Of a stretch of DNA of 64,000 bases, positions 41,316 through 50,604 are shown piece by piece (positions within the stretch are counted from its first letter, which is position 1; each line of letters opens with the position of its first letter). The position numbers and the translations under genes are program-made. The notes below the pieces were generated by a model, which saw only the letters and a list, made by a program, of their open reading frames with translations, was not told the origin of the DNA and made no database searches. The stretch comes from Methylococcus sp. EFPC2 (GTDB lineage: Bacteria > Pseudomonadota > Gammaproteobacteria > Methylococcales > Methylococcaceae): positions 1,736,001-1,800,000 of the forward strand of contig NZ_CP070491.1 in assembly GCF_016925495.1 (NCBI RefSeq), written 5' to 3'.

Positions 41316-41823
41316 ACTTGGAACCTCAATTCGGCAATCGGCCAGTGTGGACATCAGGACTCGCGGCGCATTCGACACCGTATTGTCCGCAAGCCTCCCC
41401 CGCAAAATCGGGCGGGACTCCCACTTGGGCCGTATGTTTTTGAAATCTAAACGATTTGGCCTGATATACCCCAGGAGCGGCCAAATGGCCGCCGACTATA
41501 GGGAATCCGGCAGGACATTTCAAGGGCCGATCAGTCTACCGCCTACTATTTTCGGCTGTCCAATACTGCTGCAACCATAATCTTTTTGCGACATATACCC
41601 GCCCTACCCCAGGCCACACCGGCGGCGGCCCGAAAAGACGCTTAGGATTTGATCGAACAACGGGGAAATTATCCAGCCTCCTATTACGGCCTGCGCTTCC
41701 TCACTCGACACCAGGTCCTGTTTCTTCCTTTACATTGCCGGCCAGGCGCGCCACCATCGACCGGCAAACCGTAGTCCGGATTCCTGTTGCACAGGACCGG
41801 ACACGCAAAACCGGAGCACCGGC
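41316..41823. other. 508-base divergent intergenic region, gltB to chain-length gene
   Basis: No gene seen. The left half must hold the gltB promoter and the right half that of the gene at 41824. The stretch 41440-41470 is A/T-rich, but I find no convincing -35/-10 or -24/-12 pair on either strand. Confidence 0.4.
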
Positions 41824-43833
41824 ATGAAGTCCCTACCTCCCGCCCTAGAAGTGTTGTCGCATCGGTCCGAGCCGGCGGCTTACTCGGATGAGCCGCGCTG
41901 GCCGCGCCGACTCCTGGTTTTTCTTGCCGTGTTTCTACCCGTCCTGCTGACGGGGCAAGCTTATGTCTGGCTGCGGGAGCCGCTCTACGAAAGCCGCGCC
42001 ACCTTACTGACCGTCGCGCCCATCGTGCTCGAGCAGCCCGGCATCGACAGCAAGGACCAACGTGTCGTCATCCAGGATCAACGAGGCGGCACGGCGGAGC
42101 ACGTCATCATCCAGCAGCAGATGCTGCTCGGCCCCACCCTGCTGCAATCCGTCCTCGACCGCCTGCGCGCCGGCGGCGAAACGCCCGTGCCGAGCATGGC
42201 CGAGCTGGAAGCCATGCTGACGGCCACCCCGTTCGCGGACACCAACGTGGTCGAACTGCGCGCCCGAGGGCCGAATGAAAAGCAGCTGCCCGCCGTGATC
42301 AATGCCTGGCTAGACGTGTATCAGGAATTGCGCGCGCGCGAGGCCAGCCAATCCGAGAACAGCGCCGCCGATGCACTGCGGCTCGAAATCGACCAATTGG
42401 AGACCAAGGTCGCCGACAAGCGGCAGGCGCTCGATCTGTTCCGCCGCACCCATGACATCCTCAGCAAGGACGAAGCGGGCAATCAGGCGGTCTCCGAACT
42501 GCGAGGGCTCAACGATGCGCTGAACAAGGCCAACGATGAAGAAACCAAAGCCAAGGCCCGCATCGACGCCGCGCGTGCCGCCATAGCCCGGGGCGAGTCC
42601 GTGGCGCCGCCCGAGGAACGGGCTTCGCTCTCTTATCTGGAAAAGCGCGCACAGGATCTGCGCGAGAAACTGGCCGAACTCAAACGGCGCTATACGAACA
42701 GTTATATCGAGCTGCAACCTCAGCTCAAGATCATTCCTGAACAATTGCGCGAGACCGAGAAGGAAATCGCCCAAAAGGCCGCCCAAGGCCAGCAAGACGA
42801 GATCGCCCTGGCGGAAAGGGCCCACCAGGCCGCCCGGCAAACCAGCCTGTCGATCCGAGCGCAAATCGAAGCGCACAAAGCCAAGGTGGCCGAATTCACC
42901 ACGCGGTTCAGCCAGCATGAGGCCCTGCAGAAGGAATTGACCGACATGGAGGAGTTGTACCGCAAGACGCAGGAGCAACTCCTCAATTTCGAAGTCGCGC
43001 CGCGCGACGCCCTGCCCCTGCTCAGCGTCGTGGATCGGGCCTCGCTCCCCGACGCTCCCGTCTGGCCCGATTATCGTCGCGACAGCGGCATCGTAGTCGG
43101 CATCTCGCTGGCGCTGGCCTTGTTTGCCGTGTGGCTGCACGAGTATTTGACCCATCGTCCGCCGGTGCCTGGGCCAGCCTTGGTTCAGATTCCGGACATC
43201 CGGGTTTATTCCGTGCCGGAGAGCATCGTGCTCGGCCGAGCAAGCCAGCAGCCGGAAAGTCTGCCGGAGCGACGAACGGCCGCATTGGAACAGCTTCCAC
43301 CGCGCGAATTATCGGAATCGGAACTGCGCATGCTCATGCAGCCAGCGTCCATCCCGGCCCGGCAACTCATCGGCATGCTGCTTTCCGGCGCCACCCTAAA
43401 CGAGGCGGCAAGCTTGCGGGAGGAACATATCGATCTGGAGCATCGGCGCATCAGCCCGCCGAGTTCCCCACCGAGGACTCTGGCCATACCCAGGACCGTG
43501 CAGAGAATGTTCGCCGACCATCGCCCCGTGCCGGCCTGGGGAGACAGCGATACGGAAGAACTGGAAGCGCACATCGCCTGTGCCGCCATCGACTCCGGCT
43601 TGCCGCGGCCCGAAGAAATCGACTCCGCTGCCTTGCGCCACACCTATATCGCCTATTTGGTGCGCCAGGGCATCCGCCTTGCTGAACTGGAGCACATCGT
43701 GGGACCGTTGCCGGCCAAGTTGTTGGCGAGCTATGGTCGCCTCTCCCCCGCGGGGCCGGGACTCCAGGCCGCAGCGATCGATTTGGTCCATCCCGTTCTC
43801 AGAGATACCGACGGATACGATAAAACCCTCTGA
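41824..43833 (+). CDS. Chain-length-determinant (Wzz/GumC-like) protein fused to a degenerate tyrosine-recombinase-like domain
   Basis: 669 residues. A first membrane helix (29-50), a periplasmic Wzz-like region with long coiled coils (about 150-400) and a second helix (422-441) make a GumC-type co-polymerase. In place of a kinase, the cytoplasmic end (about 505-645) follows the pattern of a phage-integrase catalytic domain: LIGMLLSGATLNEAASL, then ALRHTY, then a VGP-x8-Y ending. Arg605 and Tyr637 are kept, but the first Arg is Thr524, the first His is Ala602 and the His/Trp is Pro628, so DNA cleavage is unlikely. It stands alone, 22 kb from the exopolysaccharide locus. GGAG precedes ATG 41824. 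The recombinase likeness is read by eye. Confidence 0.8.
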   Translation: MKSLPPALEVLSHRSEPAAYSDEPRWPRRLLVFLAVFLPVLLTGQAYVWLREPLYESRATLLTVAPIVLEQPGIDSKDQRVVIQDQRGGTAEHVIIQQQMLLGPTLLQSVLDRLRAGGETPVPSMAELEAMLTATPFADTNVVELRARGPNEKQLPAVINAWLDVYQELRAREASQSENSAADALRLEIDQLETKVADKRQALDLFRRTHDILSKDEAGNQAVSELRGLNDALNKANDEETKAKARIDAARAAIARGESVAPPEERASLSYLEKRAQDLREKLAELKRRYTNSYIELQPQLKIIPEQLRETEKEIAQKAAQGQQDEIALAERAHQAARQTSLSIRAQIEAHKAKVAEFTTRFSQHEALQKELTDMEELYRKTQEQLLNFEVAPRDALPLLSVVDRASLPDAPVWPDYRRDSGIVVGISLALALFAVWLHEYLTHRPPVPGPALVQIPDIRVYSVPESIVLGRASQQPESLPERRTAALEQLPPRELSESELRMLMQPASIPARQLIGMLLSGATLNEAASLREEHIDLEHRRISPPSSPPRTLAIPRTVQRMFADHRPVPAWGDSDTEELEAHIACAAIDSGLPRPEEIDSAALRHTYIAYLVRQGIRLAELEHIVGPLPAKLLASYGRLSPAGPGLQAAAIDLVHPVLRDTDGYDKTL

Positions 43834-43933
43834 ATCACTCGGTTGCCGCACGCGCCCATTCCTTTTAAGGTATGCGCCCTTTTCCGAATGCCGCCGCCGA
43901 TGGCCGGCTCCCTCTCACGCGTGGAGAATATTC

Positions 43934-45151
43934 ATGACAGAACACTATGATGTCGTCATCGTCGGTGGCGGCATGGTGGGCGCCACGCTCGCCTGCAGCC
44001 TGGGCGACAGTCCGCTGAAAATCGCCATCATCGAGGACGCTCCGCCGCCCGATTTCGCCCCGGACCAGCCGCACGATCTGCGCGTTTCGGCCATCAGCAT
44101 CGCATCGGCCAACATCCTCAAGACGGTGGGTGCCTGGCGCGGCATCGTTGCGCGCCGCCTGTGCCCGTTCCGCCGCATGCGGGTGTGGGAGGACAAGGGC
44201 GATGTCGAATTCCGCAGCGACGACATCAACGAACCCCTGCTGGGGCATATCGTCGAGAACCGCATCATCCAGCTGGCCGTGCTGGAACGTCTGCACGATT
44301 TCCGCAACATCACCCTACTCTGCCCTGCCAGGACGCGGTCGATCGAGCACGACAGCCGACAATCGACGGTCACGCTGGACGACGGCCGCGTCCTCACGGC
44401 CCGCCTGCTGGTGGCGGCGGACGGGGGCTATTCGCGGGTGCGGCAAGCAGCCGGCATGGGCGTCAGCGCCTGGGATTACGAACAGCACGCGCTGGTTCTG
44501 ACCGTCGAAACCGCCTATCCGCAACAGGACATCACCTGGCAGCGCTTCACGCCCACGGGTCCCCTGGCCTTTCTTCCCCTGGACGGCCCCCACGCCTCCC
44601 TGGTCTGGTATCAAACGCCGGAGGAAGTCAAACGACTCAAGGCGCTGCCGGATGAGGCGTTGTTGGCCGAATTGCTGGCCGCGTTTCCTTCCGCCCTGGG
44701 AGACATAAAACGCATCGAGGCGCGCGGCAGCTTTCCGCTCAAGCGCCAGCATGCCCAGCATTACATCAAGGAGGGAGTGGCCCTTATCGGCGACGCCGCG
44801 CACATGATCCATCCGCTGGCGGGCCAGGGCGTCAACATCGGCCTGCTGGATGCCGCCGCGTTGGCTCAGGTGTTGCTGAACGCCAAGCGCCAAGGACTGG
44901 ATCTCGGCGCCGAGAAAACTTTGCGGGAATATGAAAAGATGCGCCGGCAGAACAATCTCCTGATGATGACCACCATGGATTTGTTCTACAGGGTGTTCGG
45001 CAACACGGTCCTGCCGCTCAAGTTCATCCGCAACCTGGGATTGGGATTGGCCGAACGCCTCTCGCCCGCGAAAAAAATCGCCATGCGCTATGCCATGGGC
45101 CTGGGCGGCAGACTGCCGCGGTTGGCACGGGGCGAGGCGATACTGGGATGA
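43934..45151 (+). CDS. UbiH/UbiI/UbiF-family FAD monooxygenase (ubiquinone synthesis)
   Basis: 405 residues, the usual length. The FAD-binding GGGMVGATLA is at the N-terminus, DLRVSAISIAS is the family motif near residue 45, VAADGGYSRVR is the DG motif, and GDAAHMIHPLAGQGVNIGL is the second FAD motif. Such enzymes hydroxylate the ring of ubiquinone precursors at C1, C5 or C6. I cannot say which position; the sequence looks nearest the UbiF/UbiM-like group, but that is a guess. I chose ATG 43934 with GGAG upstream because the longer open frame starts inside the preceding gene. Confidence 0.9.
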   Translation: MTEHYDVVIVGGGMVGATLACSLGDSPLKIAIIEDAPPPDFAPDQPHDLRVSAISIASANILKTVGAWRGIVARRLCPFRRMRVWEDKGDVEFRSDDINEPLLGHIVENRIIQLAVLERLHDFRNITLLCPARTRSIEHDSRQSTVTLDDGRVLTARLLVAADGGYSRVRQAAGMGVSAWDYEQHALVLTVETAYPQQDITWQRFTPTGPLAFLPLDGPHASLVWYQTPEEVKRLKALPDEALLAELLAAFPSALGDIKRIEARGSFPLKRQHAQHYIKEGVALIGDAAHMIHPLAGQGVNIGLLDAAALAQVLLNAKRQGLDLGAEKTLREYEKMRRQNNLLMMTTMDLFYRVFGNTVLPLKFIRNLGLGLAERLSPAKKIAMRYAMGLGGRLPRLARGEAILG

Positions 45152-45362
45152 CCCCGCCCCGGTGAGCTCAGGTGGAGGTTGCCGGGACAATTCGACCGAC
45201 GATGAAACACCCATCAGCCAGGATGAGCGGGGAGCGCACGGTGGAACGCGCGATGGCCAAAGCGCCAGCACGCATCTTGGCTATTGACATCCGACGGCAT
45301 TAAGCCAAGAATACCCAGCCTTGCTGGCATCCAGCCCGAGCAAGACATCCGTAATACGAGAT

Positions 45363-45440
45363 GGTGATGTAGCTCAGTCCGGTTAGAGCGGAGGATTCAT
45401 AACCCTCAGGTCGGCGGTTCGATCCCGCCCATCACCACCA
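45363..45440 (+). tRNA. tRNA with CAU anticodon, probably elongator tRNA-Met
   Basis: Acceptor arm GGTGATG/CATCACC, D-stem GCTC/GAGC, anticodon loop TTCATAA, T-arm GGCGG-TTCGATC-CCGCC, and an encoded CCA end fold into a full cloverleaf. The anticodon stem has one A-C mismatch at its base (GAGGA/CCCTC). The anticodon CAT fits Met; a tRNA-Ile with lysidine-modified CAU is possible. The lack of the C1-A72 mismatch argues against initiator tRNA. Confidence 0.93.
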
Positions 45441-45537
45441 TTTTCTAGCCGCGCTCCGCTTGACGGCAGCAGCGTCCAGTTTCCCGACCGGCTCACCGCC
45501 CCCGTTTTTCGTCTAAGACGACAGGCGCCGTCGATGC

Positions 45538-45601
45538 GTCCCACGAAAGTGCTCCGCCCAACGGGGCATTCCTAACGCCCTGAGCCCGCACTTCGTGGGA
45601 C
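45538..45601. repeat. REP-like inverted repeat
   Basis: GTCCCACGAAAGTGC (45538-45552) pairs with GCACTTCGTGGGAC (45588-45601) around a 35-base centre containing CCTAACGCC. The first arm and the TAACG element occur again at 2092-2119. Confidence 0.7.
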
Positions 45602-45671
45602 GACCATCGATTCGATCACCCGGCGACTCGGTCCGATGACCTAACCGCCGCGGATTTCCCGCCGGCGCGGA

Positions 45672-46136
45672 TCAAACCGAGGCGTGGGCCTTCCCGTCAT
45701 GATCGCGGTGGGGCGATCTGAGTATTCCCCGGTGCTTGTACTTCGCATCCCCCTGCGTCTCCGGAGCCACCCCGACCGCGGGGACGGACAAGGGGATAAG
45801 CCGCCCGTCGGCGCGCGCAACGGGCGACTCCTCGGTCCGCACGCCAATCCCGCCCTGCAAGCGCCGAGACCTGCCGAAGACTATCGGCGCCACCCTCGCC
45901 CGCATCCGTTCGGCGGCGTGCTGAGCGTCCTGCCTATGCGCGAAGGGACCATGAAAAACGGCGTCTTGATCAAAACGCCGGACTTTCACGTTTCCCGGCC
46001 AACTAACGACATAGTAACCGGGGGCTAATACTTTCCAATCGGGTAAACGGTATTGGCGTTCATAAGACTCCGAATCGATGAGTCTGAAGCCGTGTATAAC
46101 CCGCGCAATTTCGAATTCATCGTAATCTGCATCCAT
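45672..46136 (-). CDS. Hypothetical small protein
   Basis: 154 residues. The first ~85 residues read like a real globular protein (FEIARVIHGFRLIDSES, VLAPGYYVVSWPGNVKVRRF, GPFAHRQDAQHAAERM) with balanced composition. The rest is Arg/Pro-rich and looks like read-through of non-coding sequence, so the gene may originally have been shorter. A GGAGG lies ten bases before ATG 46136. I do not recognise a family. It stands alone in a gene-poor tract between the tRNA and the response regulator. Confidence 0.5.
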   Translation of the reverse strand: MDADYDEFEIARVIHGFRLIDSESYERQYRLPDWKVLAPGYYVVSWPGNVKVRRFDQDAVFHGPFAHRQDAQHAAERMRARVAPIVFGRSRRLQGGIGVRTEESPVARADGRLIPLSVPAVGVAPETQGDAKYKHRGILRSPHRDHDGKAHASV

Positions 46137-46718
46137 TTTCGATTTTCCTCCCCTAACTTAACAATCGACCGATATTCGGACCCTAAAAGGCGTGCCGCCC
46201 AGGGGAGCCGCCTGCGTCCGGATTGGGAGATTCTCACCCATGACGTACCATGGATGCTTCGGCTTACTCAGCCGAATACACGATTTGCCGGAGGAGTGAA
46301 CAGGGTTCGCCGATACCGAAACCACTGTTCCTTGGATGAAGCGTACGAAAAAGCGGAGAAAACTCGCGATAATTCAAGCATATGGTGATACTCCTTGTGT
46401 CCGAATGATACCCTCCACCACTCCGCTGTCCTCGCATCGGCGATTACTCGCCGGTCCAGGCGCGGAACATCCACTCGCGTTGGCACCCGATACGTTCGGG
46501 AAGATCAATAAAGGGGCGATTTCCGCCTTGCGGGAGAAAAAATCTCCAATCGGACTCGTCCTTAAGCTCCATGATCGCATCCATCCGTAGGTCCCAATCC
46601 ACCGATCCGCATAGGCGGTATCGCCCTGGGCGGCTATTTAAACTTCCTGCGCCACCGTCGGCCATCCGTATAAGCCCGTAAGGAAGATTTCTTAGACGAA
46701 TGATAGGGATATCGAAGA
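46137..46718. other. Gene-poor tract, possibly with gene remnants
   Basis: Lower GC than its neighbours. On the reverse strand, 46444-46665 gives a 73-residue frame whose second half (MELKDESDWRFFLPQG, LPERIGCQREWMFRAW) looks protein-like, and 46268-46486 gives another short plausible frame (GHKEYHHMLELSRVFS) in a different phase. They could be parts of one broken gene. Start sites are poor and I cannot call a gene with confidence. Confidence 0.35.
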
Positions 46719-47348
46719 TTATTGCTTCGAGCAGACATGTACCTGATGGGCATCCCAGAACCGGGTGAGTTCGATCACGTTGGCCGAGCCGGTCTTTTCC
46801 ATGACCTTGGCCCGGTAAATCTCCACCGTACGATGGCTGATACCCAGGAGTTTGGCGATCTCCTTGTTGGATCGTCCATCGATGACCAGCTTCAATACCT
46901 CCAGTTCGCGCGGGGAAAAACAGACGTTCAAGCGCGCGCCCCGGGCATGGTCCTGTGCGAGCCGCTGGCGCCGCTCGGCATCGATCGAAAAACCCGCCTG
47001 GATGCGCTCCAGCAATACCGCGCCTTGTACCGGCTTGGTCAGGAAATCGAGCGCGCCGGCCTTGATGGCCCTAACCGTCATGGGAATATCGCCGTGCGCC
47101 GTCAGGAAGATGACCGGCAGCTGGCATGCCCGATGGTTGAGCTCGGCCTGCAGTTCTGCACCGCTCATGTCCGGCATATTCATGTCGAGCACCAGGCATC
47201 CGGGCCTGCCGGGCGCGTAGCTGCGCAGAAACTCGTCCGCGCTGGCGTAAGCCTCGATGGGAATACCCGCCGTCTGCAGCAGCAGACTTAGACTATCGCG
47301 AACGGCGTCGTCGTCATCGACCAGAAATACCGTGGGTTGATCACTCAT
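46719..47348 (-). CDS. FixJ/NarL-type response regulator
   Basis: 209 residues. A receiver domain (residues 5-120) has VFLVDDDDAV, the phospho-acceptor Asp in LVLDMNMPDMSG, LTAHGD and the conserved Lys in DFLTKPV. A LuxR-type helix-turn-helix follows (FSPRELEVLKLVIDG, SNKEIAKLLGISHRTVEIYRAKVMEK). It should bind DNA when phosphorylated by the histidine kinase encoded just upstream, which it overlaps by four bases (ATGA). I start at ATG 47348; a longer frame to 47378 lies within the kinase gene. Domain layout is that of FixJ/TodT-class regulators. Confidence 0.92.
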   Translation of the reverse strand: MSDQPTVFLVDDDDAVRDSLSLLLQTAGIPIEAYASADEFLRSYAPGRPGCLVLDMNMPDMSGAELQAELNHRACQLPVIFLTAHGDIPMTVRAIKAGALDFLTKPVQGAVLLERIQAGFSIDAERRQRLAQDHARGARLNVCFSPRELEVLKLVIDGRSNKEIAKLLGISHRTVEIYRAKVMEKTGSANVIELTRFWDAHQVHVCSKQ

Positions 47349-49669
47349 GAAGCGAACGGCAAGGTGAAGTGGAAACATGTGCCGGATGGGGCCTCAGTAT
47401 CCAACCACAGCTTGCCGCCGTGCGCCTCGACCAGCGAACGGCTCACGGCTAAGCCCATGCCCAAACCCCGCGCCTTCGTGGTGTAAAACGGCTGGAATAT
47501 CGATTGGCGACTCTCCGTATCGACCCCGCCGCCGCAATCGCATACCGTCACGAGCGCCATGTCGTCCGGACTCAGGACTTTCGTGCTGACCGAGATCATT
47601 CCGCTCGCCATTCCCGCCTCGCGCATGGCGTCCAGACCATTGCGCAACAAATTGATCAGCACCTTTTCCATCTGGCTACGGTTGGCTTGTACGCGCGGTA
47701 AATCGGGCGTGAGCTCCAGACCGACACTGAACCCGCCAAGATCGTTATCGGCCTTGAATATCACTATGGCGTCCCTGACGGTCGCATTAAGGTCCACGTC
47801 CTCGGATACCGTCTCGCCTTTCTGCAAGAGCTTCAATAACTGCCGGGTGGCCTGTCCGGCACGCTGAACCTGCTGCTCGCCGCTTTCCAGGGAATAACGG
47901 AGCTTATCCATGTCCGGTTTGTTCGCCCTCAACAAGACCAGTGCCACCTCGATGTAGGAGGCGATGGCCGCGAGCGGCTGGTTGAGTTCGTGAGCGATAG
48001 CGGCCGCAGTCTGTATCGCCACGTAGTGCCTGAACGACTCCTCCAATTCCTTGCCCCGGCCGCGCAACTCTTGCGTTTTCTTGCGTTCGGTGACATCGAA
48101 ATTCATGCCCACCATGCGGTAAGGCTGATCGTGTTCGTCGCGCAGCAGGGCACCGCGGGTATGTATCCAACGGTACGACCTATCCTTGAGGCGAACGCGG
48201 TATTCCAACTCGTATTGCGCCGAACGACCGGCGACGAAGCTTTCGGTTTCCGACAGTACCCGGTCCCTATCCTCATCGTGGATACGGTTTTCCCACTCCT
48301 CCCAGCGCGCCGGCAGCTCATCTTCCCCATAGCCTAATTGGCGTTTCCATTCGGGCGAAAAGTAGACCTCCCCGCTCCGCAAGTCCCTGTCCCACAGGCC
48401 GGCATCCAGCGCCTCGATGGCCAATCTCAGCCGGGCCTCGCTCGCGCGCAGGACCTCTTCCGCCCGCTTGTCGTGGGTGATGTCGCGGATATAGCCATGC
48501 CAAAGGACACTGCCGTCGGGTTCGCCCAAGGGCATGGAGTGGCCTTCGATCCAAACTTCGCCCTTGATGGGATGCCGATAGCGGAAGACGTATCGCCAAG
48601 GCTCGAGGGTTCTGGCGGATTCCGCTATCGACTCATAAACCTGGCTCAAATCGTCCGGATGGATGCGCATGAAAACCGGGCCGAAATCTTCAACCACCGC
48701 CTGCGGATCGATTCCGTAGAGGTCTTCGAAAGCCGGACTGCAATACGGGGCGCACGCGCTGCCGTCCGGATGCAAGCGGAACGAACAGACCACGCCGGGC
48801 ACCGACGCGGCAACCTGCGCGATCTGGTTTTGCAATTCCAGGCGTTCCCGCAGAGCCACTTCGGTCTGCAAGCGCTCCGTGACATCCCGCAGGATGATGG
48901 TGAACCAGCGCCTGCCATCGACTTCGGCCACGGAGATGGAGGCCTCGGCCGGGAACGACTGACCATTGGCGCGCCGGCCATCGACCGTACACCGCTCTTT
49001 CGTGCAGCGCCCCTCGGGGTCGTTCAGCATGACGCAGGAATGACATTCGCCGTCCGCCTCGCAGAAACCCAGGAGGACGAAATCCTCGATGGATGCGCCG
49101 ACGGCCGTTGCCGCGGAACACCCGAACATCTTCTCCGCCGCCGCATTAAACAGCACGATGCGCCGGGCGGCATCGGCGGTGATGATCGCATCCATGGCCG
49201 TGGAGACGACGCCGGCGAGCAGCTTCTGGCTGGCGGCGAACGCCGCTTCCGAGCAACGGAGGTCGGAGAGCACCTGCTCCTGCTGCTGTCGCGCGCGCTT
49301 CACGATGCCGAACAGCAGGCTCGCGAGTCCGCCGATCAGGATAAACATGAACAGGCGACTCAAATCGGAATTATCGGTCGCGCCGGCATCCGTGGCGGCG
49401 TGGCTCGCCGGCAAGGCGACGATCCCGCTCACGGCCACGGCGGTGGCCGTGAGCCCCGGGCCCAAACCGCCCAAATAGCCGCTGAGCAGGACGGGAAAGG
49501 CAAACAGAAATATCAGCAGGGGTTGTTCGCCGAACCAGTCCAGGGTTAAGCGCTGCAGGGCGAGGAACGCGGCCGTTATCGCCAAGGCGAATGCGTAGAT
49601 CACCCAGAACGGCTGACGTCTGAGCGGCGTGGTGATGTCCTGTTGCCCCGAACTCATCTTCTTCTGCAT
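47345..49669 (-). CDS. Membrane PAS-domain sensor histidine kinase (FixL-like output) with Cys-rich PAS insert
   Basis: 774 residues. Three to four N-terminal membrane helices (25-125) resemble the KdpD-type DUF4118 module. Three PAS domains follow (about 145-270, 290-400, 410-530). The dimerisation helix has His560 in AAAIAHELNQPLAAIAS, and the ATPase domain has NLLRNGLDAM, DCGGGV and GLGMGLAVSRSLV. The first PAS holds five cysteines in 25 residues (Cys203, 209, 212, 222, 227), an unusual insert that could bind a metal, Fe-S cluster or sense redox state. It pairs with the overlapping FixJ-like regulator. The stimulus is unknown. Confidence 0.9.
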   Translation of the reverse strand: MQKKMSSGQQDITTPLRRQPFWVIYAFALAITAAFLALQRLTLDWFGEQPLLIFLFAFPVLLSGYLGGLGPGLTATAVAVSGIVALPASHAATDAGATDNSDLSRLFMFILIGGLASLLFGIVKRARQQQEQVLSDLRCSEAAFAASQKLLAGVVSTAMDAIITADAARRIVLFNAAAEKMFGCSAATAVGASIEDFVLLGFCEADGECHSCVMLNDPEGRCTKERCTVDGRRANGQSFPAEASISVAEVDGRRWFTIILRDVTERLQTEVALRERLELQNQIAQVAASVPGVVCSFRLHPDGSACAPYCSPAFEDLYGIDPQAVVEDFGPVFMRIHPDDLSQVYESIAESARTLEPWRYVFRYRHPIKGEVWIEGHSMPLGEPDGSVLWHGYIRDITHDKRAEEVLRASEARLRLAIEALDAGLWDRDLRSGEVYFSPEWKRQLGYGEDELPARWEEWENRIHDEDRDRVLSETESFVAGRSAQYELEYRVRLKDRSYRWIHTRGALLRDEHDQPYRMVGMNFDVTERKKTQELRGRGKELEESFRHYVAIQTAAAIAHELNQPLAAIASYIEVALVLLRANKPDMDKLRYSLESGEQQVQRAGQATRQLLKLLQKGETVSEDVDLNATVRDAIVIFKADNDLGGFSVGLELTPDLPRVQANRSQMEKVLINLLRNGLDAMREAGMASGMISVSTKVLSPDDMALVTVCDCGGGVDTESRQSIFQPFYTTKARGLGMGLAVSRSLVEAHGGKLWLDTEAPSGTCFHFTLPFAS

Positions 49670-49763
49670 TTCCCTTGAGACGCACGTAAGCGACGGCCCG
49701 CTGATCGTATCGCTGGCCGAGCCCGGGAGCTAGTACCCCTGGGCCGGAATACAGATATTTCCC

Positions 49764-49793
49764 TTGACAACGGGATGTGAGCGCGATTATCCG
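49764..49793 (+). promoter_or_regulatory. Candidate sigma-70 promoter for the ccm operon
   Basis: A perfect -35 TTGACA at 49764-49769 is followed, after 17-18 bases, by a weak -10 (TTATCC/TATCCG). It implies transcription from about 49800, which excludes the GTG at 49777 as a start of ccmA. Confidence 0.4.
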
Positions 49794-49959
49794 CAAAAAT
49801 CGCAGCAAAAGAGCGGCAAACGCCTTCGTGCCGGCCTGGACTCCTGCGTTTGCCCTAGCCTGCTTCCGCACCCTGCGGTTATCATGGGTGGGCCGTAAGC
49901 CTGCCCGCGGAGCGAAGCCGCTTTCCAGGCCATCATCCGCCATCTACCCCGACCCAGCC

Positions 49960-50604
49960 TTGTCCTTGCAGCCGACCGAAACCACCGAACCGCTGTTACG
50001 CGCCCTAGACCTCGAGTGTTTGCGCGGCGACAACCTGCTGTTCGAAGCACTGAGCTTCGTCCTGCACGGCGGCCAGCTGCTGCAGATCGAAGGCGCCAAC
50101 GGCAGCGGCAAGACCAGCCTGCTGCGCATCCTGGCGGGCTTGAGCCGCGCCAGCGCGGGCACGGTGCTTTGGCGAGGCGTCGACATCGAAGAGCGGCGCG
50201 CCGATTATTTTTCCGCCATGGCCTACCTGGGCCATGCCTTGGGCATCAAGGGCGAATTGTCGGCGCTGGAAAACCTGAAAGTAGCCCTGGCCCTGAGCGG
50301 CGTTGCCTACACCCCCGCAACGCTTTATGAGGCACTGGCGCGGACCGGTCTGGAAGGACGCGAACACATCCCGGCCCGTGCGCTGTCGGCCGGACAGAAA
50401 CAACGCGTCGCGATGGCCCGTTTGCTGGCCTGCCCGGCCCGTCTGTGGATCATGGACGAACCCTATACCGCGCTGGACGTGGACGGCATCGCCCTGCTGC
50501 GCGAACTGCTGGAAGCCCACCTGGCCCAGGGCGGGCTGGTGGTGCTGACCTCGCACCAGGCGGTGGAGGTGCGTGGCGACGTGGTCAAACTGAGACTGTC
50601 ATGA
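49960..50604 (+). CDS. ccmA: Cytochrome c maturation ABC ATPase CcmA
   Basis: About 214 residues from TTG 49960 (TTG 49966 is also possible); typical CcmA is 200-215. The ABC domain has EGANGSGKTSLLRIL (Walker A), ALSAGQKQRVAMARLL (signature) and LWIMDEPYTALD (Walker B). The start ALDLECLRGDNLLFEALSF matches CcmA. With CcmB it powers release of haem-loaded CcmE from CcmC/D in c-type cytochrome assembly. The frame is open back to GTG 49777, but the added 61 residues are unlike CcmA and a -35 element lies there. Its stop overlaps ccmB (ATGA). Confidence 0.9.
   Translation: MSLQPTETTEPLLRALDLECLRGDNLLFEALSFVLHGGQLLQIEGANGSGKTSLLRILAGLSRASAGTVLWRGVDIEERRADYFSAMAYLGHALGIKGELSALENLKVALALSGVAYTPATLYEALARTGLEGREHIPARALSAGQKQRVAMARLLACPARLWIMDEPYTALDVDGIALLRELLEAHLAQGGLVVLTSHQAVEVRGDVVKLRLS

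Noticed and set aside
41824-43833. Active tyrosine recombinase in the chain-length fusion
   Set aside because: Three of the catalytic positions are replaced (Thr524, Ala602, Pro628), so strand cleavage is unlikely even if the fold is right.
45363-45440. tRNA as the attachment site of the phage-like element
   Set aside because: It is 10 kb left of the integrase with ordinary chromosomal genes between, and no copy of the tRNA 3' end is seen near 55.6 kb.
49777-49959. GTG 49777 as start of ccmA
   Set aside because: It adds 61 residues unlike CcmA, and a TTGACA element at 49764 suggests that transcription starts after it.
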